A DNA stretch of 64,000 nt from Cryomorphaceae bacterium. GTDB lineage: Bacteria > Bacteroidota > Bacteroidia > Flavobacteriales > UBA7430. The first letter of the stretch is position 1. Every line of letters starts with the position of its first letter. The stretch is taken from the NCBI GenBank assembly GCA_019649675.1, contig BOWN01000002.1, forward strand, positions 365,704 to 429,703, given 5' to 3'. The notes under the pieces were generated by a model, which saw only the letters and a program-made list of their open reading frames with translations, searched no databases and had not been told where the DNA came from. This document shows, piece by piece, positions 1-9,016 of this stretch. Position numbers and translations under genes: made by a program.

Positions 1-880
1 TAAACCATGAACCACTTTTATTTACAACACCATATTCTACACCTAAATCGATAACTTCTCCAGCTTTAGAAACACCCTCTCCATACATAATATCAAACTC
101 AGCTTTTCTAAATGGTGGTGCCACTTTATTCTTAACAACTTTAACACGAGTTCGATTACCAATCACCTGATCTCCGTCTTTAAGCTGAGTACTTCTACGA
201 ATATCGAGGCGAACAGATGCATAAAACTTTAGTGCATTTCCACCAGTAGTCGTTTCAGGGTTTCCAAACATCACACCAATCTTTTCACGCAATTGATTAA
301 TAAATATACAAGTACATCCTGTTTTAGAAATGGAAGCAGTTAATTTTCTGAGTGCTTGTGACATTAAACGAGCGTGTAATCCCATTTTAGAATCACCCAT
401 TTCTCCTTCTATTTCACTTTTGGGAGTAAGTGCTGCTACCGAATCAATCACAATAATATCAACTGCTCCTGAACGAATTAAATTATCAGCAATTTCTAAA
501 GCTTGTTCACCAGAATCAGGCTGCGCTATAATTAACTCATCAATATTTACTCCTAAATTCTCTGCATAAAACCGATCAAACGCATGCTCTGCATCAATAA
601 AAGCAGCAATTCCTCCACCTTTCTGAGTTTCAGCCATAGCATGGATAGCTAAAGTTGTCTTACCTGAAGATTCAGGACCATAAATTTCAACAACTCTTCC
701 CTTAGGATAACCTCCTATACCAAGAGCTAAGTCTAAACCTAAAGAACCTGTGGGTATACAAGCAATGTCTTCAGCTACCACGTCACCCATTTTCATTACA
801 GAACCTTTACCATAAGTTTTTTCCAACTTATCCATTGTAAGCTGAAGAGCCTTAAGCTTTGCATCTCTTTCTTTTTCCAT
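1..880 (-). CDS. recA: Recombinase RecA (C-terminus beyond the left edge)
   Basis: RecA forms ATP-dependent filaments on single-stranded DNA, drives homologous recombination and triggers the SOS response. The frame is open from an ATG at 878-880 to the window edge, giving about 293 residues of a usual 330-350. The N-terminus begins [12 protein letters not shown]. The Walker A motif [11 protein letters not shown] follows at about residue 66, then the Walker B region with VIDSVAAL and the loop L2 region around [14 protein letters not shown]. No frame break is seen. It lies downstream of the bcp peroxiredoxin on the same strand, with a short palindrome between the two genes. Confidence 0.96.
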   Translation of the reverse strand, partial: MEKERDAKLKALQLTMDKLEKTYGKGSVMKMGDVVAEDIACIPTGSLGLDLALGIGGYPKGRVVEIYGPESSGKTTLAIHAMAETQKGGGIAAFIDAEHAFDRFYAENLGVNIDELIIAQPDSGEQALEIADNLIRSGAVDIIVIDSVAALTPKSEIEGEMGDSKMGLHARLMSQALRKLTASISKTGCTCIFINQLREKIGVMFGNPETTTGGNALKFYASVRLDIRRSTQLKDGDQVIGNRTRVKVVKNKVAPPFRKAEFDIMYGEGVSKAGEVIDLGVEYGVVNKSGSWF

Positions 881-921
881 AATTTCTAAATTTATTTCTG
901 TAACAAAACAATAAGTAATTT

Positions 922-938
922 GTGACAATTTATGTCAC
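922..938. promoter_or_regulatory. Short palindrome between bcp and recA
   Basis: GTGACA, five bases, TGTCAC forms a perfect 6-bp inverted repeat just upstream of recA and touching the repaired stop codon of bcp. It has no adjacent T-run, so it is not an intrinsic terminator. It could be an operator for recA or a chance repeat; no known Bacteroidota SOS box was matched. Confidence 0.3.
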
Positions 939-1397
939 TAGTTATAAGATTCCAATATTTGATGGGTATGATCCTTAGTTTTTACTTTCGTAAAAACTTT
1001 TCAATAATCCATCTTCATCAATTATAAAAGTTGTCCTATGAACGCCTTCGTATTCTTTACCCATAAATTTTTTCGGACCCCAAACACCAAAAGCTTTAAT
1101 AACAGCTTTGTCTTCATCTGCAATTAAGCTGAAAGGAAGATTATACTTACCTATAAACTTTTGATGACTCTTTGATGAATCAGGGCTTACTCCTATCACA
1201 ATAAAACCTTTTTCTTGAAGCAAAGAATAATTCTCACCTAAATTACATGACTCAGCAGTACAACCAGGAGTCATGTCCTTAGGATAGAAATAAAGAATAA
1301 CTTTTTTACCCAAAAAATCAGTTAAAGAAATTGACTGACCAAACTCATCTAAAGCAACAAATTCAGGCGCTTTATCACCAACATTTAAACTTGTCAT
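938..1397 (-). CDS. bcp: Thioredoxin-dependent peroxiredoxin, Bcp/PrxQ type (one frame break)
   Basis: This enzyme reduces hydrogen peroxide and organic peroxides using thioredoxin. The peroxidatic cysteine is C46 in the motif PKDMTPGCTAESC and the resolving cysteine is C51, five residues later, the typical PrxQ spacing. As written the frame stops at 975 after ESKN. The next frame continues as VFTKVKTKDHTHQILESYN and stops at 938-940, which is the expected family C-terminus. Removing one base from the run at 998-1001 restores a protein of about 152 residues, the normal length. The break is therefore most likely a sequencing insertion. Confidence 0.9.
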
Positions 1398-1422
1398 AAC
1401 AATATATTTATTTTATAAAATT

Positions 1423-1457
1423 AAAAAAATGCCTTGTTTGATGTAATCAAACAAGGC
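1423..1457 (-). terminator. Intrinsic terminator downstream of the 59-residue gene
   Basis: An 11-bp perfect stem (GCCTTGTTTGA / TCAAACAAGGC, 1431-1457) is followed on the minus strand by a run of seven T. It ends the sigma factor / 59-residue gene unit before bcp begins. Confidence 0.85.
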
Positions 1458-1491
1458 AGTATTTATCAACAAAATGAGGTACTTATACCTA

Positions 1492-1671
1492 TTAATTGTT
1501 CACAATAACAAAAGGCTTTACTAATCTTGATTTTATAACGTTAACAGATTTTGCATAATCAAAAATAAACCTTAAAGTAATATCTGAGGGTTTTGTTCTA
1601 ATTTTAGCATCATTATTTTTCCCAAAATCAGACAGTCCAGATTTGTCATCGAGTGTAGTTGTTTTCGCCAT
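1492..1671 (-). CDS. Small conserved-looking protein, 59 residues, unknown function
   Basis: The reading frame starts at an ATG at 1669-1671 and encodes 59 residues starting MAKTTTLDDKSGLSDFG and ending VKPFVIVNN. It is soluble in character, with no signal peptide or membrane segment and no cysteine or histidine. It begins 41 bases after the stop of the sigma factor gene on the same strand and is followed directly by a strong terminator, so the two are probably co-transcribed. I recognise no family. It could be a regulator of the sigma factor, but only position supports that. Confidence 0.65.
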   Translation of the reverse strand: MAKTTTLDDKSGLSDFGKNNDAKIRTKPSDITLRFIFDYAKSVNVIKSRLVKPFVIVNN

Positions 1672-1712
1672 ATAGATTATTTTTTTTTAATATAACGAAC
1701 AATTAATGATGC

Positions 1713-2300
1713 TTATTGTAAAACCAAATTGATATTATATTTTTCTTTAAGTTTTCTTAAGTTAATTAGAGCATAACGCATTCTTCCAAGTGCTGTATTT
1801 ATGCTTATACCACTCTCCTCAGAAATTTCCTTAAAAGTCATTCCAGAAAAATAACGCATTTTTACAACCTCTCTTTGTTCATCAGATAAATAATTTACTA
1901 AGTCCTTAACTTCATTAAAAACCTGTTTATTAATTACATCAGACTCTACAGAATCTAGCTCTTCTCCCATTGCACTAAAAATATTGTAATCATCGTTAGG
2001 TCGAATCATTTTTACTTTAGACTCTTTTCTAAAATGATCAATGACCATATTGTGAGAAATTCGCATGACCCAAGAAATAAATTTACCCTCTTCATTATAT
2101 CTACCTTCACGTAGTTTATTGATTACTTTGATAAATACTTCTTGAAAAATATCATTTGCCAGATCTACATCCTTAACTTTTGATACAATAAATCGAAAAA
2201 CCTTGTCTTTGTGTCGAAGAATTAAATGTTCAATTGATAAAGAATCACCAGATAAAAAAGCACTAACAAGTTGTTGATCAGAAAGATTTTGCGCACGCAT
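1713..2300 (-). CDS. RNA polymerase sigma factor, ECF (sigma-70) family
   Basis: This 195-residue protein directs RNA polymerase to a set of promoters. Region 2 spans about residues 25-95, including DIFQEVFIKV and the helix around FISWVMRISHNMVIDHFR. Region 4 spans about 130-185, with the helix-turn-helix around MTFKEISEESGISINTALG. There is no region 1 or 3, as expected for an ECF factor. No anti-sigma factor with a membrane segment is next to it; the only likely operon partner is the 59-residue gene downstream. Many Bacteroidota carry an ECF factor of this kind that is not paired with a FecR-like anti-sigma factor. Confidence 0.88.
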   Translation of the reverse strand: MRAQNLSDQQLVSAFLSGDSLSIEHLILRHKDKVFRFIVSKVKDVDLANDIFQEVFIKVINKLREGRYNEEGKFISWVMRISHNMVIDHFRKESKVKMIRPNDDYNIFSAMGEELDSVESDVINKQVFNEVKDLVNYLSDEQREVVKMRYFSGMTFKEISEESGISINTALGRMRYALINLRKLKEKYNINLVLQ

Positions 2301-2448
2301 AAGCTACCATTTAAGTTAAACACTAAAAAAATGTAATAGGTAGAAATGCTTCTATAGGCAATAATGTTTTGTTAGTAATATTTTAGTAAATATACAAATT
2401 ACCAATAATCATACCAAAACTTTGAATGTTAAGCTCGGTTAAATTTCA

Positions 2449-2456
2449 TAATTTTG
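2449..2456 (+). promoter_or_regulatory. Possible promoter -7 element for uvrA
   Basis: TAATTTTG matches the Bacteroidota -7 consensus TAnnTTTG and lies 25 bases before the uvrA start. The nearest upstream TTTG (2421-2424) is 24 bases away rather than 19-21, so only half of the signal is convincing. Confidence 0.35.
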
Positions 2457-2480
2457 CGTTTTTAGAATACAAAAGTATAT

Positions 2481-5276
2481 ATGAAGGAATTTGAAAGGCT
2501 TGACTCTAAAGAATATATCCTTATTAAAGGAGCAAAACTTCATAATCTTAAAAATATTGATTTAGCAATACCTCGTAATAAATTTGTTGTGATTACTGGA
2601 CTTTCAGGCTCTGGTAAATCGAGCTTAGCTTTCGATACTCTATATGCTGAAGGACAAAGAAGATATGTAGAAAGCCTATCTTCTTATGCACGTCAATTTT
2701 TAGGTAGATTAAACAAGCCCAAAGTCGAAAGCATAAAAGGAATCTCTCCTGCTATTGCTATTGAGCAAAAAGTTAATTCTAAAAACCCGCGCTCAACCGT
2801 CGGGACGAGTACTGAGATATTCGATTACATAAAACTACTCTTTGCTAGAGTTGGTAAAACCTATTCTCCAATTTCGGGTAATGAAGTTAAAAAACACAGT
2901 ATAGACGATGTTTTAGACTTCATTTTAAAAAAAGCTGTAGGATCAAAATTCTATATCCTTTCACCGACTAATATTGATAAAAAAGATCAGAAACTGTATC
3001 TTCAGATGCTTCTTCAACAAGGTTACCACCGATTAAAATACAAAAATGAAATATTACGAATCGAAGACATTTTAGATAAAGAAATAAATTTGAGTTCTGA
3101 TTTCTATTTATTAATAGATCGCTTAAGTGTAAACAACAAAATTCGTGAGCGGTTAGCTGATTCTATTCAAACTGCTTTTCATGAAGGAAAGGGTGAGTGT
3201 AGGGTTGAATTTATCGACTCTAAGGACAGTCAAACATTTAACAATCGTTTTGAATTAGATGGAATAAAATTTGAGCAACCATCCATCCATCTTTTCACTT
3301 TTAATAACCCAATTGGTGCTTGTACAACTTGTGAGGGTTACGGTAATATCATAGGAATCGATCAAGATTTAGTAATCCCTAATACTGCACTATCCGTTTA
3401 TGAAGATGCCATCGCGTGTTGGAGAGGAAACACCCTCAGCAAATACAAATATGACATCATTAATAATTCTGAAAAGTGGAATATTCCAATTCACAAACCT
3501 TATTTTAATCTTTCGCAAAAACAAAAAAACTTATTATGGGAAGGAAATAAGGATTTTAAAGGAATCAATCCATTTTTTACACAACTAGAAAAGAAAAATT
3601 ATAAGATTCAAAACCGTGTTTTATTATCCAGGTACAGAGGTAAAACAAAATGTCCAGAATGCAACGGAAAAAGATTGCGGAAGAAGCTGGCTTTGTAAAA
3701 ATTGCCGGATATTCAATTTTGACATCATAGACCTTCCAATTGAAGAGCTTCGAAATATATTTGACAAAATAAAATTAAGTAAAAATGAAACTAAAATAGC
3801 AAGTCGAATACTTACAGAAATTAGAAACCGTATTCAATTCTTAATGGATGTGGGTCTAAACTATTTAACTTTAAATCGACAATCTTCATCTTTATCAGGA
3901 GGAGAATCTCAAAGAATAAACTTAGCAACTTCATTAGGCAGTAGTCTGGTTGGCTCAATGTACATTTTAGATGAACCAAGCATTGGACTTCACTCTAAAG
4001 ATACAGAAAGACTCATAAAAATACTTCATTCACTCAGAGATCTTGGAAATACAGTTATTGTTGTTGAACATGATGAAGATATTATAAAAGCTGCTGATTT
4101 AGTTGTTGATATAGGGCCTGAAGCTGGAATTCACGGAGGAGAACTAATGTTTCGAGGCACCTTTAAAGAGATCAAAAAAGAAAGAAATAGTCTTACAGCT
4201 CAGTATTTAAATGGTGATCTTAACATAAAAATACCAAAAAAAAGAAGCTTTACAAATACAATAAAAATTAATGGTGCCCGTCAGCATAATCTAAAAAATA
4301 TTAGTGTCAAAATACCTTTAAATGTACTAACGGTAGTAAGTGGAGTTAGTGGTTCTGGAAAAAGCAGTTTAATAAAAAACATTTTATACCCAGCCTTAGT
4401 TAAAAAATTAGGAGGTTATGGTCCAAAAGCGGGGCAATTTGACTCTTTAACTGGAAATCTGAAAAATATTTCTGCAGTAGAATTTATAGATCAAAATCCT
4501 ATTGGGAAATCATCAAGATCTAACCCAGTAACCTACATTAAAGCATATGATGATATAAGAAATCTATACGCAAAACAACCACTATCAAGAACAAGAGCCT
4601 ATAAAGCAAAACACTTCTCTTTTAATACTGATGGGGGTCGTTGCGAACATTGTTCTGGAGAGGGTGAAGTAACTATAGAAATGCAATTCATGGCAAACGT
4701 TCATCTTAAATGTGAGCATTGTAAAGGAAAACGTTTTAAAGACGAAATTCTTGAAGTAAAATTCCAAAAGAAAAATATTGCCGATATTTTAGACATGACT
4801 ATTAATGAATCCATTGAATTCTTCCAAAAGCAGAACAGAAAAAAATAACAAAACAACTTCAACCACTCCAAGATGTTGGTTTGGGTTATATTCGCTTAGG
4901 TCAATCATCTTCTACATTGAGCGGAGGAGAGGCGCAAAGAGTAAAACTAGCTTCTTTTTTAGGAAAAGGAAAAAAATTAGGGCAACAGTTCTTTATTTTT
5001 GATGAGCCTACAACGGGCTTACATTTTCATGATATAAAAAAACTCTTAAAATCATTTAACGCACTTATCGAAAATGGTCATACTATAGTTGTGATTGAGC
5101 ACAATATAGATGTTATTAAATGTGCTGATTGGCTAATTGATGTAGGAAAAGAAGGAGGAAATAAGGGAGGTGATCTTATTTTTCAAGGTTCACCAGAAGA
5201 TATTATTAATTGTAAGCAAAGTGTGACAGGTCAATTTTTAAAACAAAAGTTAAAACATTTAACAGCTAAACTGTAA
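2481..5276 (+). CDS. uvrA: UvrABC excinuclease subunit A (three frame breaks)
   Basis: UvrA is the damage-recognition ATPase of nucleotide excision repair and loads UvrB. Two ATP-binding modules are present: Walker [13 protein letters not shown] near residue 41 and [11 protein letters not shown] in the second half. Signature motifs LSGGESQRI and LSGGEAQRV, and two zinc-binding CxxC pairs (CTTCEG with CPECNG; CEHCSG with CEHCKG), are also visible. The repaired length is about 932 residues, normal for the family. The frame breaks near 3676, near 3712 and in the A-run at 4842-4848; each is repaired by adding one base in a homopolymer. The 3' end overlaps the convergent ABC exporter gene by 18 bases. 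Confidence 0.95.
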
Positions 5277-7007
5277 CTCAAATAATTTCTTGTAATATCC
5301 TTTTTGTTTTAATAAATCTGAATGTGTTCCGGATTCTACTATACGACCTTTATCCATAACCAATATCTTATCAGCATTTTGAATAGTAGCTATACGATGC
5401 GCTATAATAATCGAGGTTCTACCCTTCGTTAACTTACTAATTGACTGCTTAATCAAATTTTCTGTCTGAATATCTACTGATGAAGTAGCTTCATCTAAAA
5501 TTAACACACTTGGATTACATACATAGGCGCGTAAAAAGGCTATTAATTGTCGCTGACCTGCAGACAACATGATTCCTCTTTCACGCACATTATACTGATA
5601 ACCACCTGGCAACTGTTCAATAAAACCTTCTAATCCTATAGCTTTTGCAGCATTACGAACCTTGTTAATAGAAATATTTTTATCTAAAACTATATTATTA
5701 TAAATGGTATCTGAAAATAAAAATACATCCTGCAAAACCAAAGCTAATTGACTTCTAAGCGATTGAATATTATACTGCAAAATGTCTTTACCATCCAATA
5801 AAATAGTTCCTGAATCAACATTATAAAAACGTAGAATCAAATTAATAATTGAACTTTTACCAGAACCTGTTGCCCCAACCAATGCAAGAGTTTGTCCGGC
5901 TTGTACCTCGAAATTGATATCATTTAAAACAGGCTCATCATCGATATAAGAAAAGTGAATTCGATCAAACTTTAAATGACCTTTAACCTTATGTATCGTT
6001 AAATCACCATCAGAACTTACAAACTCATTAGTATCTAACACTTTGAACACCCTATTAGATGCAACAACACCTCTTTGTAATACATTTATCCGGTCTGCTA
6101 AATGTCGAACGGGCCTAAATAACATATTAATTAAAAGAATAAAAGCCATCATTAATCCTAATGTTACACCACCTTCTGACAGCATATCCATTCCACCGAA
6201 CCAAACCATTGCACCTAATGCAATAGCACTCATAATTTCTATAACAGGAAGAAATATAGAAAAATACCATATAGCCCTTATAGTAGCAGATTTAAAAGTA
6301 GCATTTGTCTTTCTAAAATTATCTAACTCCTGCGTTTCTTGATTAAAAATTTGAACAATTTTCATCCCAGAAATATGCTCTTGCACAAACGTATTTAATT
6401 TAGAAATAGCTGATCTCTCATCTTCAAAAGCACTTTTCATTGCTCTCTGAAAATACTTAGTGGCCAATATAAGAAAAGGAAAAACCGATAAAGAAATTAT
6501 ACTTAACATCACGTTACTTGAAAACATCCAAACCACAATAATTACAATCTTAAAAAGATCACTAAAAATTACAAGCACACCATGTGAAAAAATTTCTGCA
6601 ATGGTTTCAATATCTGAGACACATCGAGTCACTAGAGCTCCAATAGGGGTATTATCAAAATATTTTAAACGAAAGGATAAAATCTTTTTATAAAGTTGTT
6701 CTCTTATATCCTTAATAACCGATTGACCAATCCAATTTGCTGCGTACATAAACAGAAACTGCATAATAGATTCTAATAAAAGTAAACCAATCATTATGAG
6801 GGTATACTTCAATAACTTTTCTGAATCCGCTCCTATAATGAAATGATCAACTGTATATTCGATAATAATCGGTCTAGAAACAGAAAGTATACCTAAAGAA
6901 ATACTAAAAAAATGCTTGCAAAAAAAAACTTTATAAGGCTTTACAAAGCGCATAACTCTCGATAAGAGTTTAACATCAATAATATTTTCTTTTTTACTAG
7001 TTGCCAT
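5259..7007 (-). CDS. ABC exporter with fused membrane and ATPase domains (MsbA/LmrA type)
   Basis: This half-transporter of about 582 residues should act as a dimer in the inner membrane, exporting a lipid or hydrophobic compound. Six membrane segments occupy about residues 20-310. The ATPase domain carries Walker A GATGSGKSS, signature LSAGQRQL, Walker B VLILDEATSSVD and the H-loop histidine in IIIAHR. I chose the ATG at 7005-7007 (MATSKKEN); an in-frame ATG four codons earlier is possible. The start overlaps the 3' end of truA, so the two are probably translated together. The substrate cannot be read from the sequence; a lipid-A flippase role is one option. Confidence 0.9.
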   Translation of the reverse strand: MATSKKENIIDVKLLSRVMRFVKPYKVFFCKHFFSISLGILSVSRPIIIEYTVDHFIIGADSEKLLKYTLIMIGLLLLESIMQFLFMYAANWIGQSVIKDIREQLYKKILSFRLKYFDNTPIGALVTRCVSDIETIAEIFSHGVLVIFSDLFKIVIIVVWMFSSNVMLSIISLSVFPFLILATKYFQRAMKSAFEDERSAISKLNTFVQEHISGMKIVQIFNQETQELDNFRKTNATFKSATIRAIWYFSIFLPVIEIMSAIALGAMVWFGGMDMLSEGGVTLGLMMAFILLINMLFRPVRHLADRINVLQRGVVASNRVFKVLDTNEFVSSDGDLTIHKVKGHLKFDRIHFSYIDDEPVLNDINFEVQAGQTLALVGATGSGKSSIINLILRFYNVDSGTILLDGKDILQYNIQSLRSQLALVLQDVFLFSDTIYNNIVLDKNISINKVRNAAKAIGLEGFIEQLPGGYQYNVRERGIMLSAGQRQLIAFLRAYVCNPSVLILDEATSSVDIQTENLIKQSISKLTKGRTSIIIAHRIATIQNADKILVMDKGRIVESGTHSDLLKQKGYYKKLFELQFSC

Positions 7008-7746
7008 TAAACAATCCATCTGGATAGTTAATACTTATAAGATAAAGACCTTTTGCTGGAGCAGAAACACCGGCAGCTCTACGATCCATTTTAGCAACAA
7101 TATCTTTGAACTCGTCAATTGTAATTCTTCCTTTACCTACATCTACTAGAGTACCTACAATAGCTCGAACCATATTTCTTAAAAACCGATCTGCTTCAAT
7201 CGAAAAAACCCAAATGTCACCTCTTTGCTTCCATATTGCTTTTCGCACATCACAAATATGAGTATTCACATCACAATGTAACTTTGAAAAACTTTTAAAA
7301 TCATTCACCTCGAGCAAAAACTGAGCAGCAACATTCATTAGATCAAAATCTAAATTACTATACAGCAACCATGCGGCATCTTTTAGAAAAGGATTTTTAT
7401 GCTGACACAACCAATATTCATAAACTCTTGCTGTTGCATCAAAACGAGCATGAGCAGTATCTGACACAAGGAAAATAGATTTAACATGAATTGCATCACA
7501 GAGATAAGAGTTTAATCGATACTGTATTTTTTCACAATCGAATATTTGATCAGTATCAAAATGAGCATACATTTGTTTAGCATGAACTCCAGCATCTGTT
7601 CTTCCTGCGCCTAAAACACAAATCTCTTCTTTTAATAACATTGAGAGACCTTTATTAACTCTTTCTTGAACAGTTACAGCATTGGGCTGAACTTGCCATC
7701 CATGAAAATCGGTTCCTTTATATGCTAAACTTATAAAATACCTCAT
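6997..7746 (-). CDS. truA: tRNA pseudouridine(38-40) synthase TruA
   Basis: TruA converts uridines 38-40 in the tRNA anticodon arm to pseudouridine. The protein has 249 residues, the usual size. The catalytic aspartate is D51 in the motif GAGRTDAGVHA. A second conserved block, FLRNMVRAIVGTLVDVG, lies near the C-terminus. The 3' end overlaps the start of the ABC exporter gene by about 11 bases. The gene is divergent from the phosphodiesterase gene. Confidence 0.96.
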   Translation of the reverse strand: MRYFISLAYKGTDFHGWQVQPNAVTVQERVNKGLSMLLKEEICVLGAGRTDAGVHAKQMYAHFDTDQIFDCEKIQYRLNSYLCDAIHVKSIFLVSDTAHARFDATARVYEYWLCQHKNPFLKDAAWLLYSNLDFDLMNVAAQFLLEVNDFKSFSKLHCDVNTHICDVRKAIWKQRGDIWVFSIEADRFLRNMVRAIVGTLVDVGKGRITIDEFKDIVAKMDRRAAGVSAPAKGLYLISINYPDGLFNGN

Positions 7747-7868
7747 TAAGCTCTATTTTCAACAAAAATAAACGAAAGAGTTGAATGATGAATACTGAAT
7801 ACATTAAATTGCATACTCAAATTTTAATTTAAAGGTAAATAGTCTTTAAATACGCATGGAAAACTAAA

Positions 7869-8363
7869 ATGACTCGAATTGGACTACTATCAGATACCCA
7901 CTCTTTTTTAGACCCTGCTGTACTTAAACATTTTAAAAAATGTGATGAAATATGGCACGCTGGAGATATAGGTAATGAATCGGTTTTAGATCAGCTTAAA
8001 GCATTTAAACCTACTAGAGCAGTTTATGGCAACATCGATTCACACATTATTAGAAAAGAGTGCCCACTTCACCAACGTTTTACATGTGAAGATGTTGATG
8101 TATGGATCACACATATAGGTGGATACCCAAAGCGATATAGCCCTTTTATTCAAAAAGAAATAGAAACCAACCCTCCTCAACTTTTTATTTGTGGACACTC
8201 CCATATTCTTAAAGTGATGTATGACAAAAAACTATCCCTACTTCACATGAACCCTGGCGCCGCTGGGAAAAATGGGTTCCATAAAGTCAGAACCTTACTA
8301 AGATTTACAATTGATGGCAAAGAAATAAAAGACTTAGAAGTGATTGAGTTGGGCAAACGTTAA
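7869..8363 (+). CDS. Metallophosphoesterase, YfcE/MJ0936 phosphodiesterase family
   Basis: This 164-residue calcineurin-like phosphoesterase should use two metal ions to hydrolyse a phosphodiester. The motifs occur in the expected order: D9 and H11 in SDTH, then HAGDIGN, YGNID, the histidine in ITHIGG, and ICGHSHI. The small size and lack of extra domains fit the YfcE family; the natural substrate is unknown. The stop codon overlaps the stop of the convergent DUF4293 gene inside the sequence TTAA. Confidence 0.9.
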   Translation: MTRIGLLSDTHSFLDPAVLKHFKKCDEIWHAGDIGNESVLDQLKAFKPTRAVYGNIDSHIIRKECPLHQRFTCEDVDVWITHIGGYPKRYSPFIQKEIETNPPQLFICGHSHILKVMYDKKLSLLHMNPGAAGKNGFHKVRTLLRFTIDGKEIKDLEVIELGKR

Positions 8364-8755
8364 CGAATTCGATCTACAGAGCGAACTAAATCATCATCCT
8401 TTTTAACACCTCTGTAAGCCATAATTAAGGCTATAAAAGTAAATGCCATAAGAAATAAAAAGGAGTTATTTAAAACAACTTCAAATTTATTAAACAGCAT
8501 AAATATGCGAATTCCAATAATCATTTGAATTAAAACCGTTAATCGGATTAATTTCATTTGAAATTTGCGACTCTTGAACATAAACAAACCTATTGAAGAA
8601 AATATAGCCCCGACAATTGTTAAAACAAATATCTTTGTATCGTCTTGGGCCATAAACAAGGTCTCATTCAAAGTATAGACAGGGACTTTAAACGAGATTA
8701 AACTCATGGAAATCGCAGCTACAAATAAGTATATAGATTGGATTCTTTGTATCAT
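8360..8755 (-). CDS. DUF4293 family membrane protein
   Basis: This small protein of about 131 residues has four predicted membrane helices (roughly 8-25, 45-65, 75-95 and 100-120) and a charged tail with KKDDDLVRSVDR. The start MIQRIQSIYL fits the DUF4293 family, which is found in Bacteroidota and has no known function. I chose the ATG at 8753-8755; ATGs at 8758 and 8773 are also in frame. It sits beside rho and truA, an arrangement I recall from Flavobacteriales. Confidence 0.8.
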   Translation of the reverse strand: MIQRIQSIYLFVAAISMSLISFKVPVYTLNETLFMAQDDTKIFVLTIVGAIFSSIGLFMFKSRKFQMKLIRLTVLIQMIIGIRIFMLFNKFEVVLNNSFLFLMAFTFIALIMAYRGVKKDDDLVRSVDRIR

Positions 8756-9016
8756 CATCAATGTTTCAAGCAAAAATAAGAAGAATGAACAAATAATGTG
8801 AAATTGAAAACAAACAAATATTGTTAAGCTTGAAAAAAATTAACTTCTCAAAACTAGTATTTTATTATAAAAAAACTACAATAAGAAATATTATTTGTAT
8901 TATTGTACTTCAATCCTATTTCTATAGAGAAGAGAATAAAATTAAATCCACAAATTTATTTCTATTAAAGTTTAAGCTTTCATTCACTTCAGCTTATACA
9001 AAATATTACAAAATCT

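Noticed and set aside
3616-3720. A separate second UvrA-like gene starting [13 protein letters not shown]
   Set aside because: The first 25 or so residues are out-of-frame uvrA sequence, and the rest continues the same UvrA. Two missing bases explain it.
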